This document shows, piece after piece, positions 1-6,952 of a stretch of 8,659 bases of DNA (positions within the stretch are counted from its first letter, which is position 1; each line of letters starts with the position of its first letter). The notes below the pieces were generated by a model, which saw only the letters and a program-made list of their open reading frames with translations, did not search any database and was not told the DNA's origin. This DNA comes from an uncultured Ruminococcus sp. Its GTDB lineage: Bacteria; Bacillota; Clostridia; Oscillospirales; Ruminococcaceae. Location: assembly GCA_946186215.1 (NCBI GenBank), contig CAMHMM010000067.1:1-8659 (forward strand), written 5' to 3'. Made by a program: the position numbers and the translations under genes.

Positions 1-822
1 GGTACGCGTCTGCTCTGCAGTCTGTGATGGCTCGGCTGCAAAGCCTGCGTTCTGAGCCTGTGCAGCGGTATTATCCTGAGACATCGGCTGAGGCTCGGGA
101 CGGGGCGCAGATGTGTACGGTGCAGGCTGCGGCATCGGAGACGGTACGGGCTGTCCATAGGGCGGAGGAGTCGGCTGGCCGTAAGGAGGCACCTGACCGT
201 AGGGTGGCATCTGCTGATACGGTCTGCCGTACTGGGGGTAGCCGTATCTTGCGGGTGAGGGCTGACCGTAGGGATTTGCCATCGGTGAAACCCCTGCTGC
301 ATATGGCCTGCCGTCGGGATAGGGCGAGAAATTCTTCTCCGAAAAAATATTCTGCTCCTCTTTAGCTGTATCGTTATAAGGCTTTATATCCTCAGGTCTG
401 CCGCTTTGCAGATCGCCGTAAATACTGCCCTGCTGCTGCCCGATATCGCCCTGCGGCGGGACAGCATCCGCTCTGTAAGAGGCTGTATTCTCTGCGGTAC
501 CCGCTGTATTTTCACGAAAGCTGCCGTAACCGGCCGAAGCGCTATCTGCGCTGTCAGACTGCGGTACCCCGTCGGGAGCAGTCGAAGCATTGTCCGCAGC
601 AAAGCCCGCGCCGTTATCTGCACCTGATGAAGCGCTGTCGCTTACCTGTTCAGGTGATGCGCCCGAAAAAGCATTGTCTGAGCTGCCAAAGCCCGAATAA
701 AGATCGGAGGCTGCGGATATATTCCCTGTATTTCCGGATACGAAGCCATCCGTTGCTGCTGTATCGTCCCCGCCGTCTGCGGGAGTCTTTCCATACAGCA
801 GACCGTTCATTTCCTCATTCAT
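1..822 (-). CDS. Low-complexity PYGQ-repeat protein, N-terminal part (cut by left window edge)
   Basis: This reading frame is open from an ATG at 822 down to base 1 without a stop, giving 274 residues; the C-terminus lies outside the window. The start (MNEEMNGLLYG) has a moderate ribosome site, AGGTAGG at 835-829, six bases upstream. Residues 1 to about 150 are rich in Ser, Ala, Gly, Asp and Asn. Residues about 170-255 are rich in Pro, Tyr, Gln and Gly, with four PYGQ units at about 184-187, 207-210, 213-216 and 221-224. No signal peptide, membrane segment or catalytic motif is visible, so this part is probably disordered. Clostridia proteins with such N-terminal tails often carry a folded or membrane domain at the C-terminus, which cannot be checked here. 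Function is unknown. It has its own promoter (1029-1057) and a structured 200-nt leader. Confidence 0.8.
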   Translation of the reverse strand, partial: MNEEMNGLLYGKTPADGGDDTAATDGFVSGNTGNISAASDLYSGFGSSDNAFSGASPEQVSDSASSGADNGAGFAADNASTAPDGVPQSDSADSASAGYGSFRENTAGTAENTASYRADAVPPQGDIGQQQGSIYGDLQSGRPEDIKPYNDTAKEEQNIFSEKNFSPYPDGRPYAAGVSPMANPYGQPSPARYGYPQYGRPYQQMPPYGQVPPYGQPTPPPYGQPVPSPMPQPAPYTSAPRPEPQPMSQDNTAAQAQNAGFAAEPSQTAEQTRT

Positions 823-904
823 AATATACCTACCTGTAAAAACGCCATCCGTAAGTCGAATGCGTATAAATCTGCCAGAATATCATTAAGGTCAATTCAA
901 AGCT

Positions 905-1023
905 CTGCTTTCAAGAAAGCAGCGACAAGCGGATGCAATCGCTTGCCGTTGTTCAGTGAGGGATCGTATTTCTCACTGAACAACAAGATGTCACCCCTGC
1001 CTTAGAAGCGGGGAACATCGCTG
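905..1023 (-). promoter_or_regulatory. Candidate structured leader RNA upstream of the PYGQ-repeat gene
   Basis: Read on the minus strand, four hairpins follow directly one after another. H1 pairs 1019-1015 with 991-987 and continues with a CCCC/GGGG stem. H2 is a perfect 13-bp stem (984-972 with 960-948) with an 11-nt loop. H3 pairs 945-940 with 931-926. H4 is 922-915 with 912-905 (CTGCTTTC/GAAAGCAG). In addition CAGCGA at 1023-1018 can pair with TCGCTG at 925-920, closing H1-H3 into a multi-branch structure that begins at the predicted transcription start. This closing helix and H4 share bases 922-920, so they compete. A short T-run (842-838) after a weak 4-bp stem lies just before the ribosome site. 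I recognise no known riboswitch family. It could be a leader regulator, a separate small RNA, or a decayed mobile-element end. Confidence 0.5.
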
Positions 1024-1028
1024 TATTG

Positions 1029-1057
1029 ATTATATCACATCACACAAAAAAAGTCAA
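1029..1057 (-). promoter_or_regulatory. Sigma-A type promoter for the leader and PYGQ-repeat gene
   Basis: On the minus strand, TTGACT (1057-1052) and a perfect TATAAT (1034-1029) are separated by 17 bp. The predicted start is near 1022, about 200 nt upstream of the ATG at 822. This is among the best promoter matches in the window, and it places the hairpin cluster at 905-1023 at the very 5' end of the transcript. Confidence 0.75.
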
Positions 1058-1070
1058 CAAGCGTAAAATC

Positions 1071-1109
1071 ACACTGTTGCCTGTGCCTCTTTTGTGTGGG
1101 TAACAGTGT
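1071..1109. repeat. Inverted repeat between two divergent promoters
   Basis: ACACTGTT (1071-1078) is the exact reverse complement of AACAGTGT (1102-1109), with two or three further pairs inside (CC/GG plus wobble). It lies 14 bp beyond the -35 box of the leftward promoter and about 80 bp upstream of the paaK -35 box. The right arm belongs to a 9-bp word GGGTAACAG (1098-1106) that recurs directly at 1153-1161. A regulator site is possible, as is an RNA hairpin. A small stem CGGCG/CGCCG at 1162-1174 follows the second copy. Confidence 0.35.
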
Positions 1110-1186
1110 AAAACAATAATGAGCATAAGAGTTCCCTTTCAAAAGAGCGCACGGGTAACAGCGGCGTTTCGCCGGAAAAATGGGTA

Positions 1187-1216
1187 TTGACTTTTGGGCG
1201 GCAGATGTGTTATACT
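1187..1216 (+). promoter_or_regulatory. Sigma-A type promoter of paaK
   Basis: TTGACT (1187-1192) and TATACT (1211-1216) are spaced by 18 bp, or 17 bp to the overlapping TTATAC. The transcription start is predicted near 1223, giving a short leader of about 26 nt that contains the GTGGAGG ribosome site. The promoter rules out the upstream in-frame ATG at 1180 as the start. Confidence 0.7.
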
Positions 1217-1248
1217 TGATAAGGATATTTTTAAGTGGAGGTATCGCA

Positions 1249-2544
1249 ATGGGATACTGGAATGAAGACATTGAGTGTATGTCCCGCGAGGACATGACAG
1301 CACTCCAGAATGAAAGACTCAGAGCACAGGTAAAGCATGTTTATGAAAATGTTCCCTATTACAGGGATCTTATGGATAAGAAGGGGCTGAAGCCCGAGGA
1401 TATTCAGACCATCGACGATCTGAAAAAGCTGCCTTTCCTTTCTAAGTCCGATCTGAGGGACACCTATCCTTACGGGATGCTGGCCTGCCCTCTCAGCGAG
1501 TGTGTGCGCATCCACTCGACATCGGGCACAACAGGCAAAAGAGTTGTGGCATTCTATACCCAGAATGATATAGATATGTGGGAGGACTGCTGCGCCCGCG
1601 CCATAACTGCAGCAGGCGGCACAAAGGAGGATGTTCTCCAGGTCTGCTACGGATACGGCCTTTTCACCGGCGGCTCGGGGCTTCACGGCGGTTCCCACAA
1701 GGTAGGCTGCCTTACACTGCCCATGTCCTCCGGCAATACCAAGAGACAGATACAGTTCATGATGGACCTCCAGTCCACCATACTCTGCTGTACTCCTTCA
1801 TATGCGGCATATCTCAGCGAAACCCTATATGAGATGGGCTATACTACAAATGATATCAAGCTCAAGGCGGGCATTTTCGGTGCCGAGCCCTGGACTGAGG
1901 AGATGCGCCATTCCATCGAGAGATCGCTTGGCATAAAGGCATATGATATATACGGTCTTACCGAAAGCAGCGGCCCGGGCGTTGCGTTTGAGTGCTCCGA
2001 GCAGAATGGTATGCACATCAATGAAGATAATTTCATTCCAGAAATAATCGATCCCGATACCGGCGAGGTGCTTCCCGACGGCGAAGAGGGCGAGCTTGTT
2101 TTCACAAGCATCACCAAGGAGGCCTTCCCGCTTATCAGATACCGTACAAGAGATCTCTGTGTACTCACAAAGGGCACCTGCTCCTGCGGCAGAACGCTTA
2201 TCAAGATGTGCAAGCCCAAGGGCAGAAGCGATGATATGATGATAATAAGAGGCGTTAATGTATTCCCGAGCCAGATCGAGACCGTCCTCATCGAAAAGGG
2301 CTACACACCCAATTACCAGATCATCGTTGACCGCGTGAACAATGTGGATACTCTTGATATCAACTGCGAGGTACCCGAGGGACTCAACGACTACGAGATC
2401 CCCGCAAAGGAGAAGGCACTGGCAGGCTCTATCAAGCATATGCTGGGCATCACTCCGAAGATACATCTTGTTCCCGCAAAGACCATCGCACGAAGCGAGG
2501 GCAAGGCAGTAAGAGTAATAGACAAGAGAAAGCTCATAGACTGA
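1249..2544 (+). CDS. paaK: Phenylacetate-CoA ligase family (aryl-acid AMP ligase)
   Basis: This 431-residue protein has the usual length of PaaK enzymes, cytosolic members of the adenylate-forming family that activate an aryl acid with ATP and then transfer it to CoA. Visible motifs are the P-loop STSGTTGK at 90-97, YGLTE at 235-239, RYRTRD at 297-302 with the ribose-binding Asp302, CSCGR at 311-315 as in many PaaK proteins, GRSDDMMIIRG at 325-335, and Lys419 in SEGKAVRV, the expected catalytic lysine of the C-terminal lid. The start at 1249 is chosen for its GTGGAGG site (1235-1241, seven bases upstream) and because the in-frame ATG at 1180 lies upstream of the promoter. The gene stands alone with its own promoter and 3' hairpins. 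In gut anaerobes such enzymes can act on phenylacetate, indoleacetate or hydroxyphenylacetate; the substrate here is not determined. Confidence 0.9.
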   Translation: MGYWNEDIECMSREDMTALQNERLRAQVKHVYENVPYYRDLMDKKGLKPEDIQTIDDLKKLPFLSKSDLRDTYPYGMLACPLSECVRIHSTSGTTGKRVVAFYTQNDIDMWEDCCARAITAAGGTKEDVLQVCYGYGLFTGGSGLHGGSHKVGCLTLPMSSGNTKRQIQFMMDLQSTILCCTPSYAAYLSETLYEMGYTTNDIKLKAGIFGAEPWTEEMRHSIERSLGIKAYDIYGLTESSGPGVAFECSEQNGMHINEDNFIPEIIDPDTGEVLPDGEEGELVFTSITKEAFPLIRYRTRDLCVLTKGTCSCGRTLIKMCKPKGRSDDMMIIRGVNVFPSQIETVLIEKGYTPNYQIIVDRVNNVDTLDINCEVPEGLNDYEIPAKEKALAGSIKHMLGITPKIHLVPAKTIARSEGKAVRVIDKRKLID

Positions 2545-2549
2545 TAATT

Positions 2550-2580
2550 TCGGGCAGCCGCTGTATTGCAGGCTGCCCGA
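2550..2580 (+). terminator. Terminator-like hairpin after paaK
   Basis: TCGGGCAGCC (2550-2559) and GGCTGCCCGA (2571-2580) form a perfect 10-bp GC-rich stem with an 11-nt loop, starting six bases after the paaK stop. The following bases (TCCGTTTCTG) give only a weak T-run, so termination efficiency is uncertain. Confidence 0.65.
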
Positions 2581-2604
2581 TCCGTTTCTGCACATTTTAC
2601 GGAA

Positions 2605-2634
2605 ATGCTCCGCCCCTCAGACGGGACGGAGCAT
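2605..2634. terminator. Second hairpin in the convergent gap, possibly bidirectional
   Basis: ATGCTCCG (2605-2612) pairs with CGGAGCAT (2627-2634), with CCC/GGG pairs inside after a one-base bulge. On the plus strand it is followed by ATTTTACATTTT. On the minus strand it begins four bases after the ABC transporter stop codon but has only a poor T-run. It probably separates the two convergent transcription units together with the 2550-2580 hairpin. Confidence 0.6.
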
Positions 2635-2637
2635 ATT

Positions 2638-4368
2638 TTACATTTTCCAGTTCTGCGCGGCGATCTGCTGTTCGGCCATGTGACGGTAGATGCCGTTTTT
2701 CTCATACAGCTCATCGGGTGAGCCTTCCTCGGCAACGGTACCGTCCTTCAGCACAACTATATGATCCGCATTTGCGATAGTCCTCATACGGTGTGCTATG
2801 ATAAGAACGGTCTTATTCCTGATAAGCTCGGACAGAGCCTCCTGTATCTGCGTTTCGTTCTCTGCATCAAGCGAAGCTGTTGCCTCATCAAGGAGTATCA
2901 CGGGCGCGTCTTTCAGAAATGCCCTTGCAATGGATATCCTCTGCCGTTCACCGCCTGAAAGCTCGCTTCCGTTTTCGCCGATAAGCGTGTCATAGCCATC
3001 CGGCAGCCTGCCTACGAATTCATCGCAGTTTGCGAGCCTTGCAGCACGCATAACTTCCTCATCGGTCGCGCCCTTCCTGCCGATACGGATATTTTCCATA
3101 ACTGACTGATTGAAAAGTGTGACATCCTGAAATACGATGGAGTACGCAGAGAAAAGAGTTTCGGGATCGACCTTTGAGATATCCATACCGCCGAGAGTAA
3201 TCTTTCCCCTGTCAATATCCCAGAATCGCGCGGCAAGCCTTGAAACTGTTGTCTTGCCGCCGCCCGAAGGGCCTATCAGCGCAGTTACCTCGCCCTGCTT
3301 TGCAGTGAATGAAACATCACTCAGCACTGCAGTATCATCATATGAGAATGAAACATGATCGAATGCTATGTCGTAGCCTTTGTTGGTCATCCTGTCCGTG
3401 CCTGTCTGGATATCGTGGGACAGCACCTCATCGAGCCTTTCACACTGCACTGTAGCCGCTATGATAGCTGCAAAATTCTGCATCGTTATCTGCATGGGAT
3501 CGTAAAGGCGGGAAACTATCATCAGGAACATAAAGAATGTAAGAAGCGTTATCTCACCGTTGGCAAGAAGCGTGCCGCCCACCAGTGCAGTCGTGGCGAT
3601 GCCGAGCTTTAATACGATAGCCGCAGAGTTTACGAATACCGCGAGCTTGAGCTCTGTGAAAAGTGACTCCTTTTCCACTTTTCTGATGATCTTTTCAAGC
3701 CCGTCCATATATGTATCCTGCGCGTTGTTGGCACGAAGGTCACGGACGGCCTCGAGGCACTCCTGCACACCGTCGCCCAGCTCCAGCTTGCAGCTGTAAA
3801 GCTTCTTCACCGCGTTTTTCTGTGCTCTTGTGGAAGCGTAAACAATAAAGAATGCGGCAGGGATCACCCAGAAGCTCGCAAGTGCCATTCTCCAGTCAAA
3901 GAAGATGAACATACTGATGCCGACTATTCCTGTCGAGATAAGCGCTCCTATAAACTCGGGTATCCAGTGGCTCGAAGCTGTTTCTATCTGGGCGCAGTCC
4001 GCCATTATCGTAGCTGTGAGATCGGAAAGATCCTTCTTTCCGAAGAATGACAGGGGCAGCTTGCGAAGTCTTTCCGCAAGCGTCGTCCTGCGGACTCCGC
4101 TTTCCTTGTAGGTGGAAAGGAATGTTGCGTTGTACTGGATAAAATTCGTTATCACGATAAGAATGAGTATAACGATTATGCCGATTATGTAAAACGGCAG
4201 CCTGTCTGTTGAAAGTGTGCCGTCAAGCAGATCGCTTATCAGCTTGTAAAGTACTCCGGCGGACATCATAAACGCCATATTCGTCACGGTAACGCTGATG
4301 CACGCCTTTACCATATCCTCTGCACCCTTGCGGGAAAGGGCGAATCTGTGCTGTAATCTTTCTATCAT
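2638..4368 (-). CDS. ABC transporter half-molecule, permease fused to ATPase (second of pair)
   Basis: This 576-residue protein has an exporter-type fold: an N-terminal membrane domain with about six helices (the first two near residues 20-42 and 56-80), then a nucleotide-binding domain. The latter shows Walker A GPSGGGKT (366-373), a Q-loop in FQDVTLF, signature LSGGERQR (starting at 470), Walker B ILLDEAT with Asp494 and Glu495, and His526 in the H-loop. All core ATPase residues are present. The ATG at 4368 is preferred over the in-frame ATG at 4386: it has AAGGTGGG just upstream and overlaps the stop of the preceding gene as TGATG, indicating translational coupling. It most likely forms a heterodimer with the 4368-6131 product in the cytoplasmic membrane. 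Substrate and direction are unknown. The setting next to feo genes suggests iron or siderophore transport; a multidrug pump is the alternative. Confidence 0.9.
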   Translation of the reverse strand: MIERLQHRFALSRKGAEDMVKACISVTVTNMAFMMSAGVLYKLISDLLDGTLSTDRLPFYIIGIIVILILIVITNFIQYNATFLSTYKESGVRRTTLAERLRKLPLSFFGKKDLSDLTATIMADCAQIETASSHWIPEFIGALISTGIVGISMFIFFDWRMALASFWVIPAAFFIVYASTRAQKNAVKKLYSCKLELGDGVQECLEAVRDLRANNAQDTYMDGLEKIIRKVEKESLFTELKLAVFVNSAAIVLKLGIATTALVGGTLLANGEITLLTFFMFLMIVSRLYDPMQITMQNFAAIIAATVQCERLDEVLSHDIQTGTDRMTNKGYDIAFDHVSFSYDDTAVLSDVSFTAKQGEVTALIGPSGGGKTTVSRLAARFWDIDRGKITLGGMDISKVDPETLFSAYSIVFQDVTLFNQSVMENIRIGRKGATDEEVMRAARLANCDEFVGRLPDGYDTLIGENGSELSGGERQRISIARAFLKDAPVILLDEATASLDAENETQIQEALSELIRNKTVLIIAHRMRTIANADHIVVLKDGTVAEEGSPDELYEKNGIYRHMAEQQIAAQNWKM

Positions 4369-6131
4369 CACGCACCCACCTTCCATGTTATCGAACGGCT
4401 GTATTCATCGAACATCTTTCTGTAAAGCCCGTTCTTTTCCATAAGCTCGGTATGGCTGCCGCTCTCTGCAACACTGCCGTTGTCAAGCACATAGATCCTG
4501 TCTGCATTGGTCACAGTGCTCAGGCGGTGCGCGATCATAATGACGGTCTTGCCCCTTGAAAGCTCATCAAACGCTCTCTGCACCTTTGATTCATTATCGG
4601 GATCGGCAAAGGCTGTCGCTTCATCGAGAATAAGTATCGGCGCATTTTTGAGTATCGCCCTCGCAATTGATATCCTCTGCTGCTCACCGCCTGAAAGATA
4701 TGTGCCCTTCGTACCTATTACAGTATGTACACCATCGGGCAGCTTTGTGATTATATCGCTGCACTGCGCCATTTCAAGAGCAGATATGACCTCAGTCTCA
4801 GTGGCATCAGGTCTTGCAAGGCGGACATTTTCGAGTATGGATGCCTTGAGCAGCCTGCTGTCCTGAAACACGAAGGATACCTGCTGCATCAGCTCATCCT
4901 GCGGGATATCCTTTATATCGACACCGCCTATTTTTATCGAGCCCTGTGTCACATCGAAAAACCTTGCGATAAGCTCGGCCGTCGTAGTCTTTCCTCCGCC
5001 CGAGGGGCCTACAAGAGCGATATGCTCCCCTGCATTTATCTTTATATTTAGGTCGTGTACAGCATCCTTACTGCTGTCATTGTAGCGATAGCTTACATTC
5101 ATGAGCTCTACGGAGCAGTCTTTCAGTGTCCTTGCACTTTTGCTTTCGGCGAGCGGCTCTATTTTCATTATGTTCTCCACTCTGTTGAGCGCATCTATCA
5201 GCACCATTTCCTGCTCACCCGAATATGCGATCTTGGTAAGAGTGATGGTAAGCAGCGGCGAAATTATGATATAATACATAACATTGAGTATCAGCTCGGG
5301 AGTGATGCCGTTTCCCGAGAATAAATATGCGCCTGCAACGATAAACGCAAACACGGAATTTATGCAGGTCATAAAGGCTGTCATGGGCTTTCTCAGCAGA
5401 AGAGTATATTCCGTTGCCCATTTGCCGAAACCGTCTATGGCATTCTTGAAGCGTGTGAATGAATGTACTGACTGACCGAACACCTTTACAACGGGGATGC
5501 CGCGGACATATTCTGTCGCCTCGCTGCTCATGGTGTCGAGCGCGTTCTGATATTCGGCCATTTTCTCCTGCATATTTTTCCCCATCATGCTCATCATGCA
5601 GGCAAAGCCTATTACCGCAGGGATAAGGCAGATAAGTCCCATTTTCCAGTCAAATATCAGAAGCAGCGCTATGAGCCCTACGGGAGTAACCGCAGCAACA
5701 GCCTTGTCGGGCAGGTTATGGGCAATGTAGGTCTCAGTAGCGGCAGTGGATTCATTTACCGTGCGGCGTATCTTGCCTGTGCCGTCCTCATCGAATACAC
5801 CGAGCGGCAGAGTTATTATACGGCGCATAAGTTTGCTTCTCATTTCGGCCTGTATATGGAATGCGGCAATGTGAGTACACATAAGTGCTGCGATGTATAC
5901 GAGCAGCGCGATGACTGTCATTATAACTGCGTGCCATGCGATCGGCGCGATACCGTGCAGATCCTCGCCCATGACCGCGATGCATATCATCTTCCACAGG
6001 TCATAGAACGGAACAAGTGTGAATATCGCGCTTACTGCAGCGATCACACGCCCGAGTGTGATAAGATGGCGATAACTCCCGGCATATTCGTTTATTACCT
6101 TCATGGGATCGCCTTTTAGCTTTTCTTTCAT
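4368..6131 (-). CDS. ABC transporter half-molecule, permease fused to ATPase (first of pair)
   Basis: This 587-residue protein has a six-helix membrane domain (first helices near residues 24-50 and 66-92) followed by an ATPase domain. Walker A GPSGGGKT is at 375-382, signature LSGGEQQR starts at 479, Walker B ILILDEAT has Asp503 and Glu504, and the H-loop histidine is 535. After Walker B the sequence reads ATAFADPDNE. From memory, this D-loop variant is common in siderophore-type half-transporters such as YbtP/YbtQ and IrtA/IrtB; this should be confirmed by alignment. The ATG at 6131 has an ideal AAGGAGG site five bases upstream. It is the first gene of a two-gene unit downstream of tetR on the same strand. 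The palindrome GTTAGC-N4-GCTAAC (6145-6160) sits immediately before the ribosome site, so expression is probably controlled through it. Confidence 0.9.
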   Translation of the reverse strand: MKEKLKGDPMKVINEYAGSYRHLITLGRVIAAVSAIFTLVPFYDLWKMICIAVMGEDLHGIAPIAWHAVIMTVIALLVYIAALMCTHIAAFHIQAEMRSKLMRRIITLPLGVFDEDGTGKIRRTVNESTAATETYIAHNLPDKAVAAVTPVGLIALLLIFDWKMGLICLIPAVIGFACMMSMMGKNMQEKMAEYQNALDTMSSEATEYVRGIPVVKVFGQSVHSFTRFKNAIDGFGKWATEYTLLLRKPMTAFMTCINSVFAFIVAGAYLFSGNGITPELILNVMYYIIISPLLTITLTKIAYSGEQEMVLIDALNRVENIMKIEPLAESKSARTLKDCSVELMNVSYRYNDSSKDAVHDLNIKINAGEHIALVGPSGGGKTTTAELIARFFDVTQGSIKIGGVDIKDIPQDELMQQVSFVFQDSRLLKASILENVRLARPDATETEVISALEMAQCSDIITKLPDGVHTVIGTKGTYLSGGEQQRISIARAILKNAPILILDEATAFADPDNESKVQRAFDELSRGKTVIMIAHRLSTVTNADRIYVLDNGSVAESGSHTELMEKNGLYRKMFDEYSRSITWKVGA

Positions 6132-6144
6132 ATATCCTCCTTGC

Positions 6145-6160
6145 GTTAGCTAGTGCTAAC
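6145..6160. promoter_or_regulatory. Operator-like palindrome, site 1 (before ABC pair)
   Basis: GTTAGCTAGTGCTAAC is a perfect 6-bp inverted repeat with a 4-bp centre. It ends just upstream of the AAGGAGG of the first ABC gene. On the minus strand a TATAGT (6164-6159) abuts and slightly overlaps it and could be a -10 box, but no good -35 box is visible. Transcription might instead come from the tetR promoter. The same motif recurs at 6905-6920 and 6991-7006. Confidence 0.65.
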
Positions 6161-6176
6161 TATATGCTGATAACTT

Positions 6177-6196
6177 ACCGGAGATCTCTCTCCGGT
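6177..6196 (-). other. Perfect hairpin between tetR and the ABC pair
   Basis: ACCGGAGA (6177-6184) and TCTCCGGT (6189-6196) form a perfect 8-bp stem with a 4-base loop. It lies 13 bp after the tetR stop. It has no T-run on the minus strand, so it is not a classical terminator. It could partially terminate, stabilise the tetR mRNA end, or be a processing site. Confidence 0.45.
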
Positions 6197-6209
6197 CATG
6201 GACTTTATG

Positions 6210-6818
6210 CTATGTGCCCATTATCCTTTTCCACCCGGGCATGAAGAATCCGTTTATCGTGTCAAGATAATGACCGATCATATCATCGGGATAGTCGTGA
6301 ATTATCGGCTCAAATACTGCCGTTACATATGCGCTGAGGAGAAAATGCAGCTCCTCGTCGCTTATATCGGCCACAGGGTACCCGAGCACCTTCATGTGCT
6401 TTATCGCCTCGGAAAGCGACGGCTGATATTTTTCCACCTGATCGTGTATGAAATTCTCATACCTTGTTCCGCGCGAACAGCAGAGCAGGATATGGAAATC
6501 CTCCTTCTGCGGCAGAACGATATTCTTTATCATATCGACTATCGTTTCATCGAACAGTGAGCCGCTGTCATTTTCGGCAAGAGGATATTTACGGTCGGTA
6601 TGTCTTTGCATCCATTCATCCATCTGCGCTATAAGTGGCTCGGCTATCGCTGCAAACATCGCCTGCTTGTCAGCATAATGGCGGTATAGCCCCGCAGAGG
6701 TCATCCCGGCTCTCTGACCGATGCTGCGCACAGAGGCCTTTTCATATCCCTTTTCGAGAAATTCCGCCCGTATCGCGGCATTTACCTTGATATGACTCTC
6801 TGTTTTATCTCTCGGCAT
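6210..6818 (-). CDS. TetR/AcrR-family transcriptional regulator
   Basis: This 202-residue protein is typical in length for TetR repressors. The N-terminal helix-turn-helix spans about residues 28-50: ASVRSIGQRAGMTSAGLYRHY, interrupted as usual by the AGMT turn, then the conserved DKQAMF start of the next helix. The C-terminal ligand domain is not assignable to a ligand. It contains a vicinal Cys113-Cys114 pair with His109 nearby, which might bind metal or sense redox state, but this is inference only. The ATG at 6818 has GGAGG seven bases upstream. The gene sits 78 bp upstream of the ABC pair on the same strand and is divergent from the feo operon, so regulation of one or both, and of itself, is likely. 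Palindromes in all three control regions support this, although a distant DtxR-like regulator could also bind them. Confidence 0.9.
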   Translation of the reverse strand: MPRDKTESHIKVNAAIRAEFLEKGYEKASVRSIGQRAGMTSAGLYRHYADKQAMFAAIAEPLIAQMDEWMQRHTDRKYPLAENDSGSLFDETIVDMIKNIVLPQKEDFHILLCCSRGTRYENFIHDQVEKYQPSLSEAIKHMKVLGYPVADISDEELHFLLSAYVTAVFEPIIHDYPDDMIGHYLDTINGFFMPGWKRIMGT

Positions 6819-6855
6819 ATCATCACCTCCATATCGCTATCAATGTACGCTAACA

Positions 6856-6884
6856 ATGATAACATTTTTGAACAACCATGTCAA
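6856..6884 (-). promoter_or_regulatory. Sigma-A type promoter of tetR with operator-like half-sites
   Basis: On the minus strand, a perfect TTGACA (6884-6879) and TATCAT (6861-6856) are spaced by 17 bp; the start is predicted near 6849. The -10 box is embedded in GTTATC-ATT-GTTAGC (6863-6849), which contains one exact half (GTTAGC) and one close half of the palindrome seen at three other places. This is consistent with autoregulation. Confidence 0.75.
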
Positions 6885-6904
6885 TGTGCAATTTACACAA
6901 TTTT

Positions 6905-6920
6905 GTTACCATATGCTAAC
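6905..6920. promoter_or_regulatory. Operator-like palindrome, site 2 (tetR/feo divergent region)
   Basis: GTTACCATATGCTAAC matches the GTTAGC-N4-GCTAAC palindrome with one mismatch and identical spacing. It lies about 20 bp upstream of the tetR -35 box and about 33 bp upstream of the feo -35 box, so it could act on both promoters. Confidence 0.55.
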
Positions 6921-6952
6921 CCAATTCCATTTTGTTTGCTTTCAAAAAACAC

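Noticed and set aside
24..824. Several open frames on the plus strand and one in another minus frame across 24-824
   Set aside because: They are shadows of the continuous minus-strand low-complexity frame (822 to 1). The repetitive GC-rich codons open other frames, and none has a ribosome site or domain.
905..984. CRISPR-like repeats
   Set aside because: The hairpins differ in sequence and spacing; there is no repeated unit with spacers.
905..1023. Insertion-sequence end or TnpB-type guide RNA as explanation of the hairpin cluster
   Set aside because: No transposase or tnpB remnant is nearby, and a near-consensus promoter places the cluster at the start of a leader. A relic is not excluded but is less likely.
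1180..1248. In-frame upstream ATG extending paaK by 23 residues
   Set aside because: It lies ahead of the -35/-10 promoter boxes and has no ribosome site; the ATG at 1249 has GTGGAGG and gives the normal family length.
1825..2595. Long open frame (256 codons) on the minus strand opposite paaK
   Set aside because: It is antisense to a gene with full PaaK motifs, has no ribosome site, shows no recognisable domain and has an odd Cys/Tyr/Leu-rich composition.
4369..4386. Upstream ATG for the second ABC gene
   Set aside because: It has no ribosome site; the ATG at 4368 has AAGGTGGG and a TGATG junction with the upstream gene.
6198..6560. Plus-strand open frame of 120 codons opposite tetR
   Set aside because: It is antisense to a clear TetR gene, with no ribosome site or recognisable domain.
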